Part shown: positions 35,993-45,197 of the stretch, one piece after another
Position numbering within the stretch: position 1 is the stretch's first letter
Layout of the letters: each line of letters starts with the position of its first letter
NCBI RefSeq assembly: GCF_007753265.1
Contig: NZ_CP036349.1
Coordinates: 2,823,363-2,887,362 of the forward strand
Source: Botrimarina mediterranea
Lineage (GTDB): Bacteria; Planctomycetota; Planctomycetia; Pirellulales; Lacipirellulaceae
Direction of reading: 5' to 3'
Length of the DNA stretch: 64,000 nucleotides
The notes under the pieces: model-generated
Told to the model about the DNA's origin: nothing
The model's database searches: none
What the model saw: the letters and a program-made list of their open reading frames with translations, nothing else
Program-made: the position numbers and the translations under genes

Positions 35993-38215
35993 ATGAAGAC
36001 CACGATCGCTCTTGCCGCTGCGATTCTCCTCGGAGCGATGCAGCTCCGCGCTGAAGAGAACGCCGATTACGCCGACGTCGTAAGCCCGCTGATCGGCACC
36101 GACTCGACGCATGGCTTCTCGCACGGCAACACCTACCCCGCGGTGGCGGCGCCGTTCGGGATGACGTTCTGGACGCCCCGCACGGGTGACGCCTCGGGCT
36201 GGATCTACCAGTACGGCGCGAAACGGCTGCGGGCGCTGCAGGCGACGCACCAGCCGAGCCCCTGGATGGGAGACTACGGCAACTTCGGCGTGATGCCATT
36301 CACGGGCGAATCGACGGCGGAACTGCCGTCGTCGGCCTTCTCGCACGACGACGAGGTCTCCAAACCGCACCTCTACGCCGTGACGCTCAAGGATTCGGGC
36401 GTGCGCGCCGAGATGACCGCGACGACGCGCTCGGCGGCGATGCGGTTTGCGTTCCCCAAGGGCAAGCGGGCGTGGGTCCACTTCGACGCCTACAGCCCCG
36501 GCGACTTTGTCGTCGATAAGGCGGCCGGCACGCTGAAAGGCGTCGCCCGCAAGAACAATGGCGGCGTCGCGGGCGATTTTGGTTGCCGGTTCGTGGCGAA
36601 GTTCAGCGCGCCGATCAAGTCGATCAACGCGTCCCCCGACAAGCACTGGGTAGCGGTTGAGTTCGAGGCGCCCGAGTCGGGCGTCATCGAGGCCCGCATC
36701 GGCACGTCGTTCATCGACCACGATCAAGCGGCGCTCAACCTCGAGCGTGAAGTCGGCGACAAGTCGTTCGACGATGTGGTCGCCGCGAATAAGGACGTTT
36801 GGAACAAGCGGCTCTCGGTCATCGAGATCGAAGGCGCCACGGACGACCAGCGTGTGACGTTCTACTCAAACCTGTACCGGGCTCTGCTCTTCCCGCGGAT
36901 CTTCCACGAAGAGAACGCCGCCGGCGAGCTGGTGCATTACAGCCCCTACAACGGCAAGGTCGAGCCGGGCGAGATGTTCGCTGACAACGGTTTCTGGGAC
37001 ACGTTCCGGGCCGTGTATCCGCTGATGTCGATCATCGACCCTGAAATCAACGCGGCGATGGTCCGCGGCTGGCTCAACGCCTATCGGGAAGGGGGCTGGT
37101 TCCCCAAGTGGGCGAGCCCCGGCTACCGCGATTGCATGATCGGCACGCACGTCGAGAGCGTGATCGCCGACGCGTTGTGCAAGGGGATCGACGACTTCGA
37201 TGTCGAGCTCGCCGCCGAGGCTTCGCTGAAGGACGCTACCGAGCTCTCGAGCAACGGCGCCTACGGGCGCAAGGGGATGGCGAGCTACTTGGAGCGTGGC
37301 TACGTCGCCAGCGATGAGACGGGTGAAGCGACCGCGCGGACGCTTGAGTTCGCTTACGACGACTGGTGTGTCGCGCAGGTCTGCGAGTACGCTGGGCGTG
37401 TCGATGCGATTCCGCGGCTGCTCAAGCAGGCGCAGAACTACCGCAAGGTCTTCGACCCCGACGTCGGCTTCATGCGGGGCCGGCAGGCCGACGGGTCGTG
37501 GAAGCCCGACTTCAAGGCGGACGAGTGGGGCAACCCGTTCACCGAGGGCAGCTCGTGGCACTACAGCTGGAGCGTGCTGCACGACCTGCCCGGCTTGATC
37601 GAGTTGATGGGCGGCGACGACGCGTTTGTCGGCAAGCTCGATGCGATGCTCGCCGCCGAGCCGACGTTCGGCGTCGGCCACTACGGCGGAGTGATCCACG
37701 AGATGACCGAGATGGTCGCCTGCAAGATGGGCCAGTACGCCCACGGCAACCAGCCGGTGCACCACGTGCTGTACCTCTACAACTTCGCCGGCGCCCCGTG
37801 GAAGACCGCGGCGCCCGTTCGGCAGGTCGTTGATACGCTCTATGGCCCCGGGCCCGACGGCTACTGCGGCGACGAGGACAACGGCCAGATGTCGGCGTGG
37901 TACCTGTTCAGCACGCTAGGCTTCTACCCCGTCTGCCCCGGCAAGGCGGGCTATGCGATCGGCAGCCCGCGGTTCGCCAAGGCGACGATCCATTTGCAGA
38001 ACGGCAAGGACTTTGTGATCGAGGCGCCGGACAACTCGGACGACAACCTCCACGTCGGCTCAATCACGATGAACGGCGAGCCCGTCAGCCGTTCATGGGT
38101 CAAGCACAGCGAGATCGCCGAGGGCGGCGTGATGACGCTCAAGATGCAGGCCGAGCCGAACCGCGACTGGGCGACGGCCGAGGAAGACCGCCCGTTCGGT
38201 GATTGGGCGCCGTGA
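35993..38215 (+). CDS. GH92 alpha-mannosidase (second copy)
   Basis: Secreted 740-residue GH92 enzyme. Family landmarks are VVSPLIGTDSTHGFSHGNTY, FADNGFWDTFRAVYPLMSII, GRQADGSWKPDFKADEW, YAHGNQPVHHVLYLYNFAG and GDEDNGQMSAWYLFSTLGFY. It diverges clearly from the first copy (for example IGTDSTHGFSHG against LQGTNSRFELTHG), so the two probably differ in linkage specificity rather than being a recent duplicate. It begins 7 bp after the first copy and ends 51 bp before the MFS transporter gene; one transcript is likely. Confidence 0.92.
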   Translation: MKTTIALAAAILLGAMQLRAEENADYADVVSPLIGTDSTHGFSHGNTYPAVAAPFGMTFWTPRTGDASGWIYQYGAKRLRALQATHQPSPWMGDYGNFGVMPFTGESTAELPSSAFSHDDEVSKPHLYAVTLKDSGVRAEMTATTRSAAMRFAFPKGKRAWVHFDAYSPGDFVVDKAAGTLKGVARKNNGGVAGDFGCRFVAKFSAPIKSINASPDKHWVAVEFEAPESGVIEARIGTSFIDHDQAALNLEREVGDKSFDDVVAANKDVWNKRLSVIEIEGATDDQRVTFYSNLYRALLFPRIFHEENAAGELVHYSPYNGKVEPGEMFADNGFWDTFRAVYPLMSIIDPEINAAMVRGWLNAYREGGWFPKWASPGYRDCMIGTHVESVIADALCKGIDDFDVELAAEASLKDATELSSNGAYGRKGMASYLERGYVASDETGEATARTLEFAYDDWCVAQVCEYAGRVDAIPRLLKQAQNYRKVFDPDVGFMRGRQADGSWKPDFKADEWGNPFTEGSSWHYSWSVLHDLPGLIELMGGDDAFVGKLDAMLAAEPTFGVGHYGGVIHEMTEMVACKMGQYAHGNQPVHHVLYLYNFAGAPWKTAAPVRQVVDTLYGPGPDGYCGDEDNGQMSAWYLFSTLGFYPVCPGKAGYAIGSPRFAKATIHLQNGKDFVIEAPDNSDDNLHVGSITMNGEPVSRSWVKHSEIAEGGVMTLKMQAEPNRDWATAEEDRPFGDWAP

Positions 38216-38266
38216 GGTAGACTGCCGCCACCTTTCTCCAACCAACCCTCGTCTCAGGAAAACTTC

Positions 38267-39724
38267 ATGGCAGGAGCCATCGAAACCCGCCCCGCGACGG
38301 CTCCCACGACGGGCGCCACGGGCTCCAACGCCGGCGCGTTTGCGACGGTGACGCTGTTATTTTTCTTCTGGGGCTTCATCACGTGCATGAACGACGTGTT
38401 GATCCCGTTCTTGAAGGAGAGCTTCAAGCTCACGTACTTCCAGTCGGGCTTGGTGCAGTTCGCGTTCTTCGGGGCATTCTTCGTTGTCTCGCTGATCTAC
38501 TTCTTTATTTCGGTGGCGAGCGGTGACCCCATCAATCGTGTCGGATACCAACGCGCGATCGTGTTGTCGCTCGTTATCTGCGCTGCAGGTTGTGCGCTAT
38601 TTGCTCCCGCTGCGGGCGCCGTTTCGTACCCGTTCTTTCTCGGCGCCTTGTTCCTGTTAGCAACCGGCGTGACGATCCTACAGATCGCCGCGAATCCTTA
38701 CGCCGCTATCCTCGGGCCTCCTGAAAACGCCTCGGCGCGGCTTAATCTAGCGCAGGGATTCAATTCACTCGGCACCACGATAGCGCCTATTGCCGGCGGG
38801 CTGTTGCTTTACAAGATCTTCGCTTCGGGTGGCGAGGTGACACTAGACGCCATCAAGACGCCCTATTTGATCTACGCGGGGATGTTCCTCGCGCTGGCGA
38901 TAGTGATCGCCGTCAGCAAGCTGCCGGCGATCGGTGGCGGCGCAGCGGCCGAGTCCGGCAACGCATTAGCGTTTCCACAGCTCCGCTTCGGCATGGCGGC
39001 GATCTTCCTCTACGTTGGCGCCGAGGTGGCGATCGGCAGCTTCTTGGTGAGCTTTATGGCGCACGAGAGTGTGATGGGATGGCCCGAGGGCGTGGCCAGC
39101 CTCTATCTCGCCTACTACTGGGGCGGCGCGATGATCGGCCGACTCTGCGGTGCTACGGCGATGTCGACGACAATCGCTCCGCAGAAGAAGCCGCTCTACA
39201 TGGTGCTTACCGCCGCGGCGCTGCTGGGTTTGATCTACGTCGCCACGGCGGTGCGATTCGAAGAAGGCCAGTTGCAGATGGAGTTCATGAAGCCCACCGA
39301 GTTGATCCCCTTCTCGATCCTAATCGCGTTGTGCCTCGCGGCGTTTGGTATCGGCAAGGGCAAGCCCGGGACGATCCTCGGCGTCTTCGGCATGGCGATC
39401 GTGGCTTTGCTTGTCGCGTCCGGCGTGGCGACTGGCAAGGTCGCCCTCTGGGCGGCGCTCGGCGCCGGACTGTTCAACTCGATCATGTGGTCGAACATCT
39501 TCACGCTGGCGATCGACGACCTCGGCGAGCACACTTCGCAGGGGTCGTCGCTGCTGGTGATGATGATCGTTGGCGGCGCGCTCTTCCCGCTGCTGATGGG
39601 CGCAGTCGCCGACAACTACGGCATCCGTGAGGCGTTCTTCGCGCCGATCATCAGTTACGTCTACATCGCTTGGTACGGCTGGTGGAGCCAGCGGCGCCTC
39701 AACGCGAAGGGGTTGGCGACATGA
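38267..39724 (+). CDS. FucP/GluP-type MFS sugar transporter
   Basis: Inner-membrane sugar:H+ symporter of the fucose/glucose/galactose branch of the major facilitator superfamily, 485 residues and about 12 membrane segments. Characteristic stretches are FFWGFITCMNDVLIPFLKES, ATGVTILQIAANPYAAILGP, ARLNLAQGFNSLGTTIAPI and NSIMWSNIFTLAIDDLGEHT. A short, polar N-terminus precedes the first helix, and AGGA lies 8 nt before ATG 38267. Between alpha-mannosidases and a sugar kinase its substrate is likely mannose (inference). Its stop overlaps the kinase start (ATGA). Confidence 0.9.
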   Translation: MAGAIETRPATAPTTGATGSNAGAFATVTLLFFFWGFITCMNDVLIPFLKESFKLTYFQSGLVQFAFFGAFFVVSLIYFFISVASGDPINRVGYQRAIVLSLVICAAGCALFAPAAGAVSYPFFLGALFLLATGVTILQIAANPYAAILGPPENASARLNLAQGFNSLGTTIAPIAGGLLLYKIFASGGEVTLDAIKTPYLIYAGMFLALAIVIAVSKLPAIGGGAAAESGNALAFPQLRFGMAAIFLYVGAEVAIGSFLVSFMAHESVMGWPEGVASLYLAYYWGGAMIGRLCGATAMSTTIAPQKKPLYMVLTAAALLGLIYVATAVRFEEGQLQMEFMKPTELIPFSILIALCLAAFGIGKGKPGTILGVFGMAIVALLVASGVATGKVALWAALGAGLFNSIMWSNIFTLAIDDLGEHTSQGSSLLVMMIVGGALFPLLMGAVADNYGIREAFFAPIISYVYIAWYGWWSQRRLNAKGLAT

Positions 39725-40809
39725 CGGCAGCCGCCTCGGATATACCGCTGGTGCTGACGCTCGACGCGGGCGGGACGAACTTCTCGTTCGCCGCCCTGCG
39801 CGACGGCCAGCGTGTGGCGGGGCCGTGCGTGCTGCCGTCGGAAGCCAACGACCTTAAGCGGAGCTTGGCAAACCTCTACGCGGGGTTTGAGCGCGTCGCG
39901 GCCGAGGCAGGCGGCGGCGCGGCGGCGATCAGCTTCGCCTTTCCCGGGCCGGCGGATTACGCCAACGGGGTGATCTACAACATCGGCAACCTACCCGCTT
40001 ACGCCGACGGCGTGCCGCTCGGCGATCTGCTCGGCGATCGTTTCGGCGTTCCGGTGCTGATCAACAACGACGGCGACTTGTTCGCGCTCGGCGAGGCGGC
40101 GTTTGGCCGCTTGCCAGAGATCAACGCGAAGCTGGAGCAGGTGGGCAGCGATCGGCGTTATCGCAACTTGATCGGCCTGACGCTGGGCACCGGCTTTGGC
40201 GGCGGCATCGTATTGGATGGCAAGCTGCTCCGCGGCGACAACGGCCTGGCGGGTGAGGTCTGGCTCTTGCGGCATGGCTTCCGACCCGGCGTCAATGCCG
40301 AAGAGGGCGTCAGCATCCGCGCGGTGACCCGCGCCTACGCGACTTCGGCCAGCGACCCGGAAGCCGCCCACCGCACGCCGCACGACATCGCCAAGATTGC
40401 AACGGGCGAACTAGCGGGCGATGCGGGCGCCGCCCGTGAGGCTTACGCCCAGATGGGCCGCACGCTGGGCGACGCGATCGCGAACCTTGTCACCGTGCTC
40501 GACGGTATCGTGGTGATCGGCGGCGGGCTGTCGCAAGCTCATCCGCTTTACATGCCGGCGCTGCTCAAGGTGGTTGGCGGCGCGTTCTCGGACGAACCGG
40601 ACGCCCAGCGACGACTCGTACAGGTGGTCTACAACCTCGAATCCGATATCGAGGCCGCCGCGTTCTACGCGCCCGATCGGCAGTCGATGGACGGCAAGCG
40701 GGCGCCGCGGCAACCGCGTTCGGCGGTCGCCGTCTCGAAGCTCGGCGCCAACGAGGCCGTCGCCTACGGCGCCTACGCCCTGGCGATGCAGGCCTTGGGA
40801 CACTCTTAA
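39721..40809 (+). CDS. ROK family sugar kinase
   Basis: Cytoplasmic ROK-type hexokinase of 362 residues, predicted to phosphorylate the imported monosaccharide (mannose, fructose or glucose). Visible are the phosphate-binding LTLDAGGTNFSFAAL (Asp15, Gly17, Gly18, Thr19), INNDGDLFALGEA with the catalytic-base region, TLGTGFGGGIVLDG, and VIGGGLSQAHPLYMPA. The usual ROK zinc motif CxCGxxGCxE is missing: after GDNGLAGEVWLL the chain runs RHGFRPGVNAEEG without cysteines. The start overlaps the MFS stop. With the mannosidases and transporter it completes uptake and activation of mannose. Confidence 0.87.
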   Translation: MTAAASDIPLVLTLDAGGTNFSFAALRDGQRVAGPCVLPSEANDLKRSLANLYAGFERVAAEAGGGAAAISFAFPGPADYANGVIYNIGNLPAYADGVPLGDLLGDRFGVPVLINNDGDLFALGEAAFGRLPEINAKLEQVGSDRRYRNLIGLTLGTGFGGGIVLDGKLLRGDNGLAGEVWLLRHGFRPGVNAEEGVSIRAVTRAYATSASDPEAAHRTPHDIAKIATGELAGDAGAAREAYAQMGRTLGDAIANLVTVLDGIVVIGGGLSQAHPLYMPALLKVVGGAFSDEPDAQRRLVQVVYNLESDIEAAAFYAPDRQSMDGKRAPRQPRSAVAVSKLGANEAVAYGAYALAMQALGHS

Positions 40810-40843
40810 TCGTTACTACTTCGTACAGCTGTTGAGTCACACC

Positions 40844-42247
40844 ATGAATTATATTCTCGCCGCCGGCGTTCTCAGCGCCACGTTCGCCAGTTGCTGTTTT
40901 GCCGCGGAGTTCGAGTCGAAGCGTCCGCCGGTCGAGGAGCGTTGCTTCACGAGTCCCTCGGTCGAGCAGACGATCGCGAAGGTGAAGCCGAAGATCGCCG
41001 ACGCCGAATTGGCGTGGATGTTCGAGAACTGCTACCCGAACACCCTCGACACCACCGTCGATTACGAGGTGATCGACGGCAAGCCCGACACGTTCGTGAT
41101 CACCGGCGACATCGACGCGATGTGGCTCCGCGACTCGACGGCGCAAGTATGGCCGTACATGCGCTACGTCAACGACGACGAGAAACTGCGAAAGCTGGTG
41201 GAAGGCTTGGTCCGCCGGCAGACGAAGTGCGTATTGCTCGACCCCTACGCGAACGCCTTCTACAAGGACATGCAGAAGGAGTCGGAGTGGGCCAGCGACC
41301 GCCCCGCACCGATCGACGGCGTTCACGAGCGTAAGTGGGAGATCGATTCGCTCTGCTACGCGGTGCGACTGGCGAACGAGTACCACCGACTGACGGGCGA
41401 CGCGTCGATCTTCGACGAGGACTGGCGGCGGTCCGCCAAGCTGATCGTCGAGACATTCAAGACCGAGCAACGCAAGAACGGCACGCCGTACCGCTTCCGC
41501 CGCTCTACCGACCGGATGATCGACGCGCCGCTGTTCGATGGCCTGGGACGGCCCATCAAGCCGGTGGGGTTGATCGCGTCGGCGTTCCGCCCGAGCGACG
41601 ACAGCACGCTCTACCCGTTCTTGATCCCCTCGAACCTGTTTGCGGTGCAATCGCTGCGGCAGCTCGAGGCGATCTTCCGCGGCGAACTCGACGACGAGGC
41701 CTTTGCGGACGAGTGCGCCGGGCTGGCTGACGAGGTCCAAGCCGCGATCGAAGGGTACGCGATCGTCGAGCACCTCGACTTCGGCAAGATCTACGCGTAC
41801 GAAGTCGATGGCTTCGGCAACCGCGCGCATTGGGACGACGCCAACGTGCCGAGCCTGATGTCGCTGGCGTATCTGGGCGTGCACAAGAAGGACGACCCGC
41901 TCTACCTCCGCACCCGCAAGTTCCTGCTCAGCGACAGCAACCCCTATTACTTCCGCGGCAAGGCGGCGGAGGGGCAGGCGAGCCCGCACTCGGGTCACGA
42001 GCGCATCTGGCCGATGGGCATCATCCTCCGCGCCATGACCAGCACCTCCGACGAAGAGATCGTCGAATGCCTGCGGATGCTGCGGGCGACGCACGCCGAG
42101 ACGGGCTTCATGCACGAGGCGTTCAACAAGGACAACCCGGCCGACTACACCCGCGATTGGTTTGCCTGGGCCAACACGCTGTTCGGCGAGCTGATCGTGC
42201 TCATCGACGACGAGCGGCCGCACCTGTTGCAGACGTCTTTCGACTGA
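40844..42247 (+). CDS. GH125 exo-alpha-1,6-mannosidase
   Basis: A 467-residue GH125 enzyme, removing non-reducing alpha-1,6-linked mannose from N-glycan cores or yeast-type mannan backbones. Landmarks are TFVITGDIDAMWLRDSTAQ, HERKWEIDSLCYAVRLANEY, PFLIPSNLFAVQSLRQL, AHWDDANVPSLMSLAYLG and SGHERIWPMGIILRAM. A short signal peptide ending CCFAA suggests export. It starts 34 bp after the kinase gene and is the last gene before the 20-bp hairpin, so it closes the alpha-mannan operon. Confidence 0.92.
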   Translation: MNYILAAGVLSATFASCCFAAEFESKRPPVEERCFTSPSVEQTIAKVKPKIADAELAWMFENCYPNTLDTTVDYEVIDGKPDTFVITGDIDAMWLRDSTAQVWPYMRYVNDDEKLRKLVEGLVRRQTKCVLLDPYANAFYKDMQKESEWASDRPAPIDGVHERKWEIDSLCYAVRLANEYHRLTGDASIFDEDWRRSAKLIVETFKTEQRKNGTPYRFRRSTDRMIDAPLFDGLGRPIKPVGLIASAFRPSDDSTLYPFLIPSNLFAVQSLRQLEAIFRGELDDEAFADECAGLADEVQAAIEGYAIVEHLDFGKIYAYEVDGFGNRAHWDDANVPSLMSLAYLGVHKKDDPLYLRTRKFLLSDSNPYYFRGKAAEGQASPHSGHERIWPMGIILRAMTSTSDEEIVECLRMLRATHAETGFMHEAFNKDNPADYTRDWFAWANTLFGELIVLIDDERPHLLQTSFD

Positions 42248-42303
42248 AGCCGACTTGTCGCCGGCCGTTTCTCAACGGGCGGACGCGCCACTGCTATTCC
42301 CTA

Positions 42304-42349
42304 AAACCCACTTCGACCCATCGGCGCCGCGATGGGTCGAAGTGGGTTT
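42304..42349. terminator. Perfect 20-bp hairpin closing the alpha-mannan operon
   Basis: Left arm 42304-42323 and right arm 42330-42349 are perfectly complementary, with a 6-nt loop GCGCCG. The arms begin AAACCC and end GGGTTT, so a short T-run follows the stem on either strand, and the hairpin lies 56 bp past the GH125 stop. It is the longest perfect inverted repeat noticed in the window. Confidence 0.85.
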
Positions 42350-42408
42350 ATCCATGGTAGGTAACCATGCCGGCGCCGTGATGACCGCTGTCCGCCGAGG
42401 CAAGCGGG

Positions 42409-42425
42409 GATAAGCAGTACTTATC
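42409..42425. promoter_or_regulatory. Inverted repeat upstream of DUF1559 gene
   Basis: GATAAG (42409-42414) and CTTATC (42420-42425) form a perfect inverted repeat around CAGTA, about 175 bp upstream of the DUF1559 start. It could be an operator or part of the promoter region; no function is demonstrated. The 353 bp between 42248 and 42600 hold this, the terminator and no gene. Confidence 0.3.
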
Positions 42426-42600
42426 TCAGCAGGTGTGCGGGGAGTTTTGGCCCCAGATTCTGTTTCGTGACGGAATGTCACGTGGCGATTGTGTGAAGAT
42501 TGGGTTAAGATATGCGAGTTGCTGACGCATCCATGGTGTGTTCGCTCGCTCTTTTCTCGTTGTCGTTGCGATGCCAATCCCGCCAATCCCCGAGGATCGC

Positions 42601-43563
42601 ATGCCGCTACGCTGCCCCAATCCGGCCTCACAACGGCGTGGCATGACGCTGGTCGAGTTGCTGGTCGTGATTGCCGTGATCGGCATTCTGGTGGCTCTGT
42701 TGCTGCCGGCGGTCCAAGCCGCCCGGGAGAGCAGCCGGCGTTCGATGTGCCTCAACAACCTGCGGCAAGTCGGGTTAGCGGTCCTCAACTACGAAGGGAT
42801 TCACAAGAAGTTCCCGCCGGGCAAGCAGTACTCGGCGCCGCGGACCGACCCGACCGCGTTCGGTTACTCCTGGTCGAGTGTCATCCTTCATCACCTGGAG
42901 GAGGGCGCGATTCAAGAGCAGATCGACTTCAAGAAGCCGATGACCGACCCGGTGAATCTGCCCGCCGCTTCAGAGGTCGTGCCGGTGTTTCTTTGCCCCA
43001 GCGCGTCGCGGCTTGAAGAGCATCGCTCCCCGGAGGGCCGGCTCTTCAACCTGAATGGTCAGCCTGGCGAAGGGATGGGATGTATGGACTATCTCGGCGT
43101 GTCCGGCCCGGATAAGGACAAAGACAACCCGACCACCGGTGAGCAATACGGCGCGCAACGCGGTGTGTTGATCGGTAATAAAGGACTCCCGGACGAGGAC
43201 ACGATTCAGGTCCCGCCATCAATCACCATCGCCCGCATCACGGACGGGACCTCGAGGACCGTCATGGTGGTCGAGTGCACCGGTCGCGGCGCCGACGTCA
43301 ACAAGTCCGGTGAAGTCAAGAGTCTCAATGGGGCTTGGGCGTCCGGTGGCAACATCAGTCACATCAAGAAGGGCGTCAACGAGGAAGAACCCCCGGTCGC
43401 CTGGGAGGATGAGCGGGTGTACTCGGATCACCCTTACGGATCGCACGGCCTGCTGGCCGACGGTTCGGTGCACTTCTTGAGCAAGTCGATGGAAGCGAGC
43501 ACTCTCCGCTCGCTCTGCTCACGCGACGGCGGCGAGACAATCGAAGGCGTCGACGGACTCTAG
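42601..43563 (+). CDS. DUF1559 protein with type IV pilin-like N-terminus
   Basis: A 320-residue DUF1559 protein. ATG at 42601 is preceded by GAGG at 5 nt; the frame is open from 42538, but the added residues do not improve the prepilin leader. The N-terminus has [20 protein letters not shown] (Met replaces the usual Phe after the Gly cleavage site) and [21 protein letters not shown]-terminal landmarks are [13 protein letters not shown] and [16 protein letters not shown]. There is no lipoprotein companion; instead the VTC-type gene follows after 16 bp. Confidence 0.9.
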   Translation: MPLRCPNPASQRRGMTLVELLVVIAVIGILVALLLPAVQAARESSRRSMCLNNLRQVGLAVLNYEGIHKKFPPGKQYSAPRTDPTAFGYSWSSVILHHLEEGAIQEQIDFKKPMTDPVNLPAASEVVPVFLCPSASRLEEHRSPEGRLFNLNGQPGEGMGCMDYLGVSGPDKDKDNPTTGEQYGAQRGVLIGNKGLPDEDTIQVPPSITIARITDGTSRTVMVVECTGRGADVNKSGEVKSLNGAWASGGNISHIKKGVNEEEPPVAWEDERVYSDHPYGSHGLLADGSVHFLSKSMEASTLRSLCSRDGGETIEGVDGL

Positions 43564-43579
43564 GAGACGGGGCAAGACC

Positions 43580-44383
43580 ATGAACGTCCGAGACGACATC
43601 GACCGCGTGGTCTTTAAGCTGCGCCCCATCGATCTAGCGGAGATGGACAGCGTCAGCTTGATGAACCGCGTCGACACCAAGTATGCGATGTCGGACCGCC
43701 TGCTCCCGGAGTTGCTCACGAGCATCTCGGACGACTACCGGATCCTCGAAGTGATCGGCGTCCGTAAGTCGCCCTACTCGTCGCTCTATTTCGACACCCC
43801 CACGCGCGAGTGCTACCACGAGCATCACAACGGCCGGTCGAGTCGACGCAAGTTCCGGATGCGCAGCTACACGGCCTCGAATCTGACGTTCTTCGAGATC
43901 AAGCAGCGGACCAACAAGGGCCGCACGGTCAAGAAACGCGTCACGATCCCCGGCATCGCCCCGCTGCTGGCGCCGGAAGCAACCGCGCTGGTTGAGAAAG
44001 TCGCGGGCGAGACGGTCGATCTGCGTCCGCAGATCTACACGGAGTTCTCGCGGATCACGCTCGTCGGCGTCGATTTCGTCGAGCGTGTCACGATCGACGT
44101 GGACCTCGAGTTCCACCGCGACCAGCAGCACGCCGCGTTGCCGGGCGTTGCGATCGTCGAAGTCAAGCAGGCCCGCGCGACGCGTGAATCGGCGATCCGC
44201 CGACGGCTCCGCGACCTGCAGGTGCGGCCGATGCGGGTGAGCAAGTACTGCGTGGGCAGCGCCCTGCTCGACCCGTCGCTGAAGCGTAATCGATTCAAAC
44301 GCAAACTCATGGCGCTCCAATCCGAAGCGGCCTGCTATCCAATGCCGGGCGCCCGCCCCGACTCCCTCCTACGCGCCATCTAG
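43580..44383 (+). CDS. VTC-domain polyphosphate polymerase-like protein
   Basis: Cytoplasmic 267-residue protein with the VTC (vacuolar transporter chaperone) catalytic tunnel fold. Basic and acidic strand motifs are visible in order: MNRVDTKYAMSD, SSLYFDTPTRECYHEHHNG, RRKFRMRSYTAS, FFEIKQRTNKGRTVKKR, VDLRPQIYTEFSRI and IVEVKQARA. In eukaryotic Vtc4 this fold makes polyphosphate from ATP; bacterial members paired with DUF4956 proteins are believed to do similar work, though few are tested. The DUF4956 gene starts 9 bp later. Confidence 0.85.
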   Translation: MNVRDDIDRVVFKLRPIDLAEMDSVSLMNRVDTKYAMSDRLLPELLTSISDDYRILEVIGVRKSPYSSLYFDTPTRECYHEHHNGRSSRRKFRMRSYTASNLTFFEIKQRTNKGRTVKKRVTIPGIAPLLAPEATALVEKVAGETVDLRPQIYTEFSRITLVGVDFVERVTIDVDLEFHRDQQHAALPGVAIVEVKQARATRESAIRRRLRDLQVRPMRVSKYCVGSALLDPSLKRNRFKRKLMALQSEAACYPMPGARPDSLLRAI

Positions 44384-44392
44384 CTACCGTTG

Positions 44393-45019
44393 ATGACCTT
44401 CTTCGAGTCTCCGCTATACGACGACGACTTCGTCAAGATGCTCGTGCGGTTCGGCATGAACCTCGCGTTCTTGACGCTCATTGTCCGCTATATCTATTAC
44501 CGGAACTCGCGCAGCAAAGACTACCTCTTCACCTACTACATGCTGAGCGTGGTGGTCTTCTTCATCTGCTTCACGCTGAAGAAGCTCGAACTCGAGCTGG
44601 GCATGGCGCTCGGCCTGTTCGCGATCTTCGGCGTGCTCCGCTACCGGACCGACACGATCCCGGTGCGGGAGATGTCGTACCTGTTCGTCGTGATCGGCGT
44701 CGCGGTGATCAACTCCCTCGCCAACCGCAAGGTGAGCTGGGCCGAGCTGATGTTCACCAACTGCGCGATCGCGGCGTTCCCTGCCGTGCTCGAATCGCTC
44801 TCCTTCTTGCGGCAGGAGTATCGACAGGAGGTGCTCTACGAGAGGATCGATCTGATCCGCGCCGATCGCCACGACGAGATGATCGCCGACCTCGAGCAGC
44901 GCACCGGGCTCAATATCTCGCGGGTCGAACGTGGCAAGATCAACTTGCTGGAGGATACCGTCGCGATCACCGTGTTCTACTACCCCCATGAGCAGGGGCC
45001 TCAAGTTCCGATCGAGTAA
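44393..45019 (+). CDS. DUF4956 membrane protein
   Basis: A 208-residue inner-membrane protein with about four hydrophobic segments (FGMNLAFLTLIVRYIYY, FTYYMLSVVVFFICFT, MALGLFAIFGVLRYRTDTIP, MSYLFVVIGVAVINSLA) and a soluble C-terminal tail (RTGLNISRVERGKINLLEDT). FGVLRYRTD and the tail are hallmarks of DUF4956. ATG at 44393 follows an in-frame TTG at 44390. It is coupled to the VTC-type gene; a plausible role is membrane partner or exporter for its polymer, which is inference from the recurring gene pair. Confidence 0.85.
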   Translation: MTFFESPLYDDDFVKMLVRFGMNLAFLTLIVRYIYYRNSRSKDYLFTYYMLSVVVFFICFTLKKLELELGMALGLFAIFGVLRYRTDTIPVREMSYLFVVIGVAVINSLANRKVSWAELMFTNCAIAAFPAVLESLSFLRQEYRQEVLYERIDLIRADRHDEMIADLEQRTGLNISRVERGKINLLEDTVAITVFYYPHEQGPQVPIE

Positions 45020-45197
45020 CCGGATGGGCGATCGGGCTGATTCCATCGGACGATCCCCGAGGCGGATGCCGACGGTTTTGCCGGCTTTTGGGTTAAGGTT
45101 CTCCCGTCTCGGCGCCATAGAAGAGAGGCCGTAGCCGAATTGTCTCTCTTCTGAAATCTCTCGTTTTGAGAAAGGCGCCGTGGGGAAGCCGATCGCG

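Noticed and set aside
40565-42223. 552-codon minus-strand frame opposite the GH125 gene
   Set aside because: Arg/Val/Asp-rich shadow of a well-conserved GH125 gene, with no recognisable motif.
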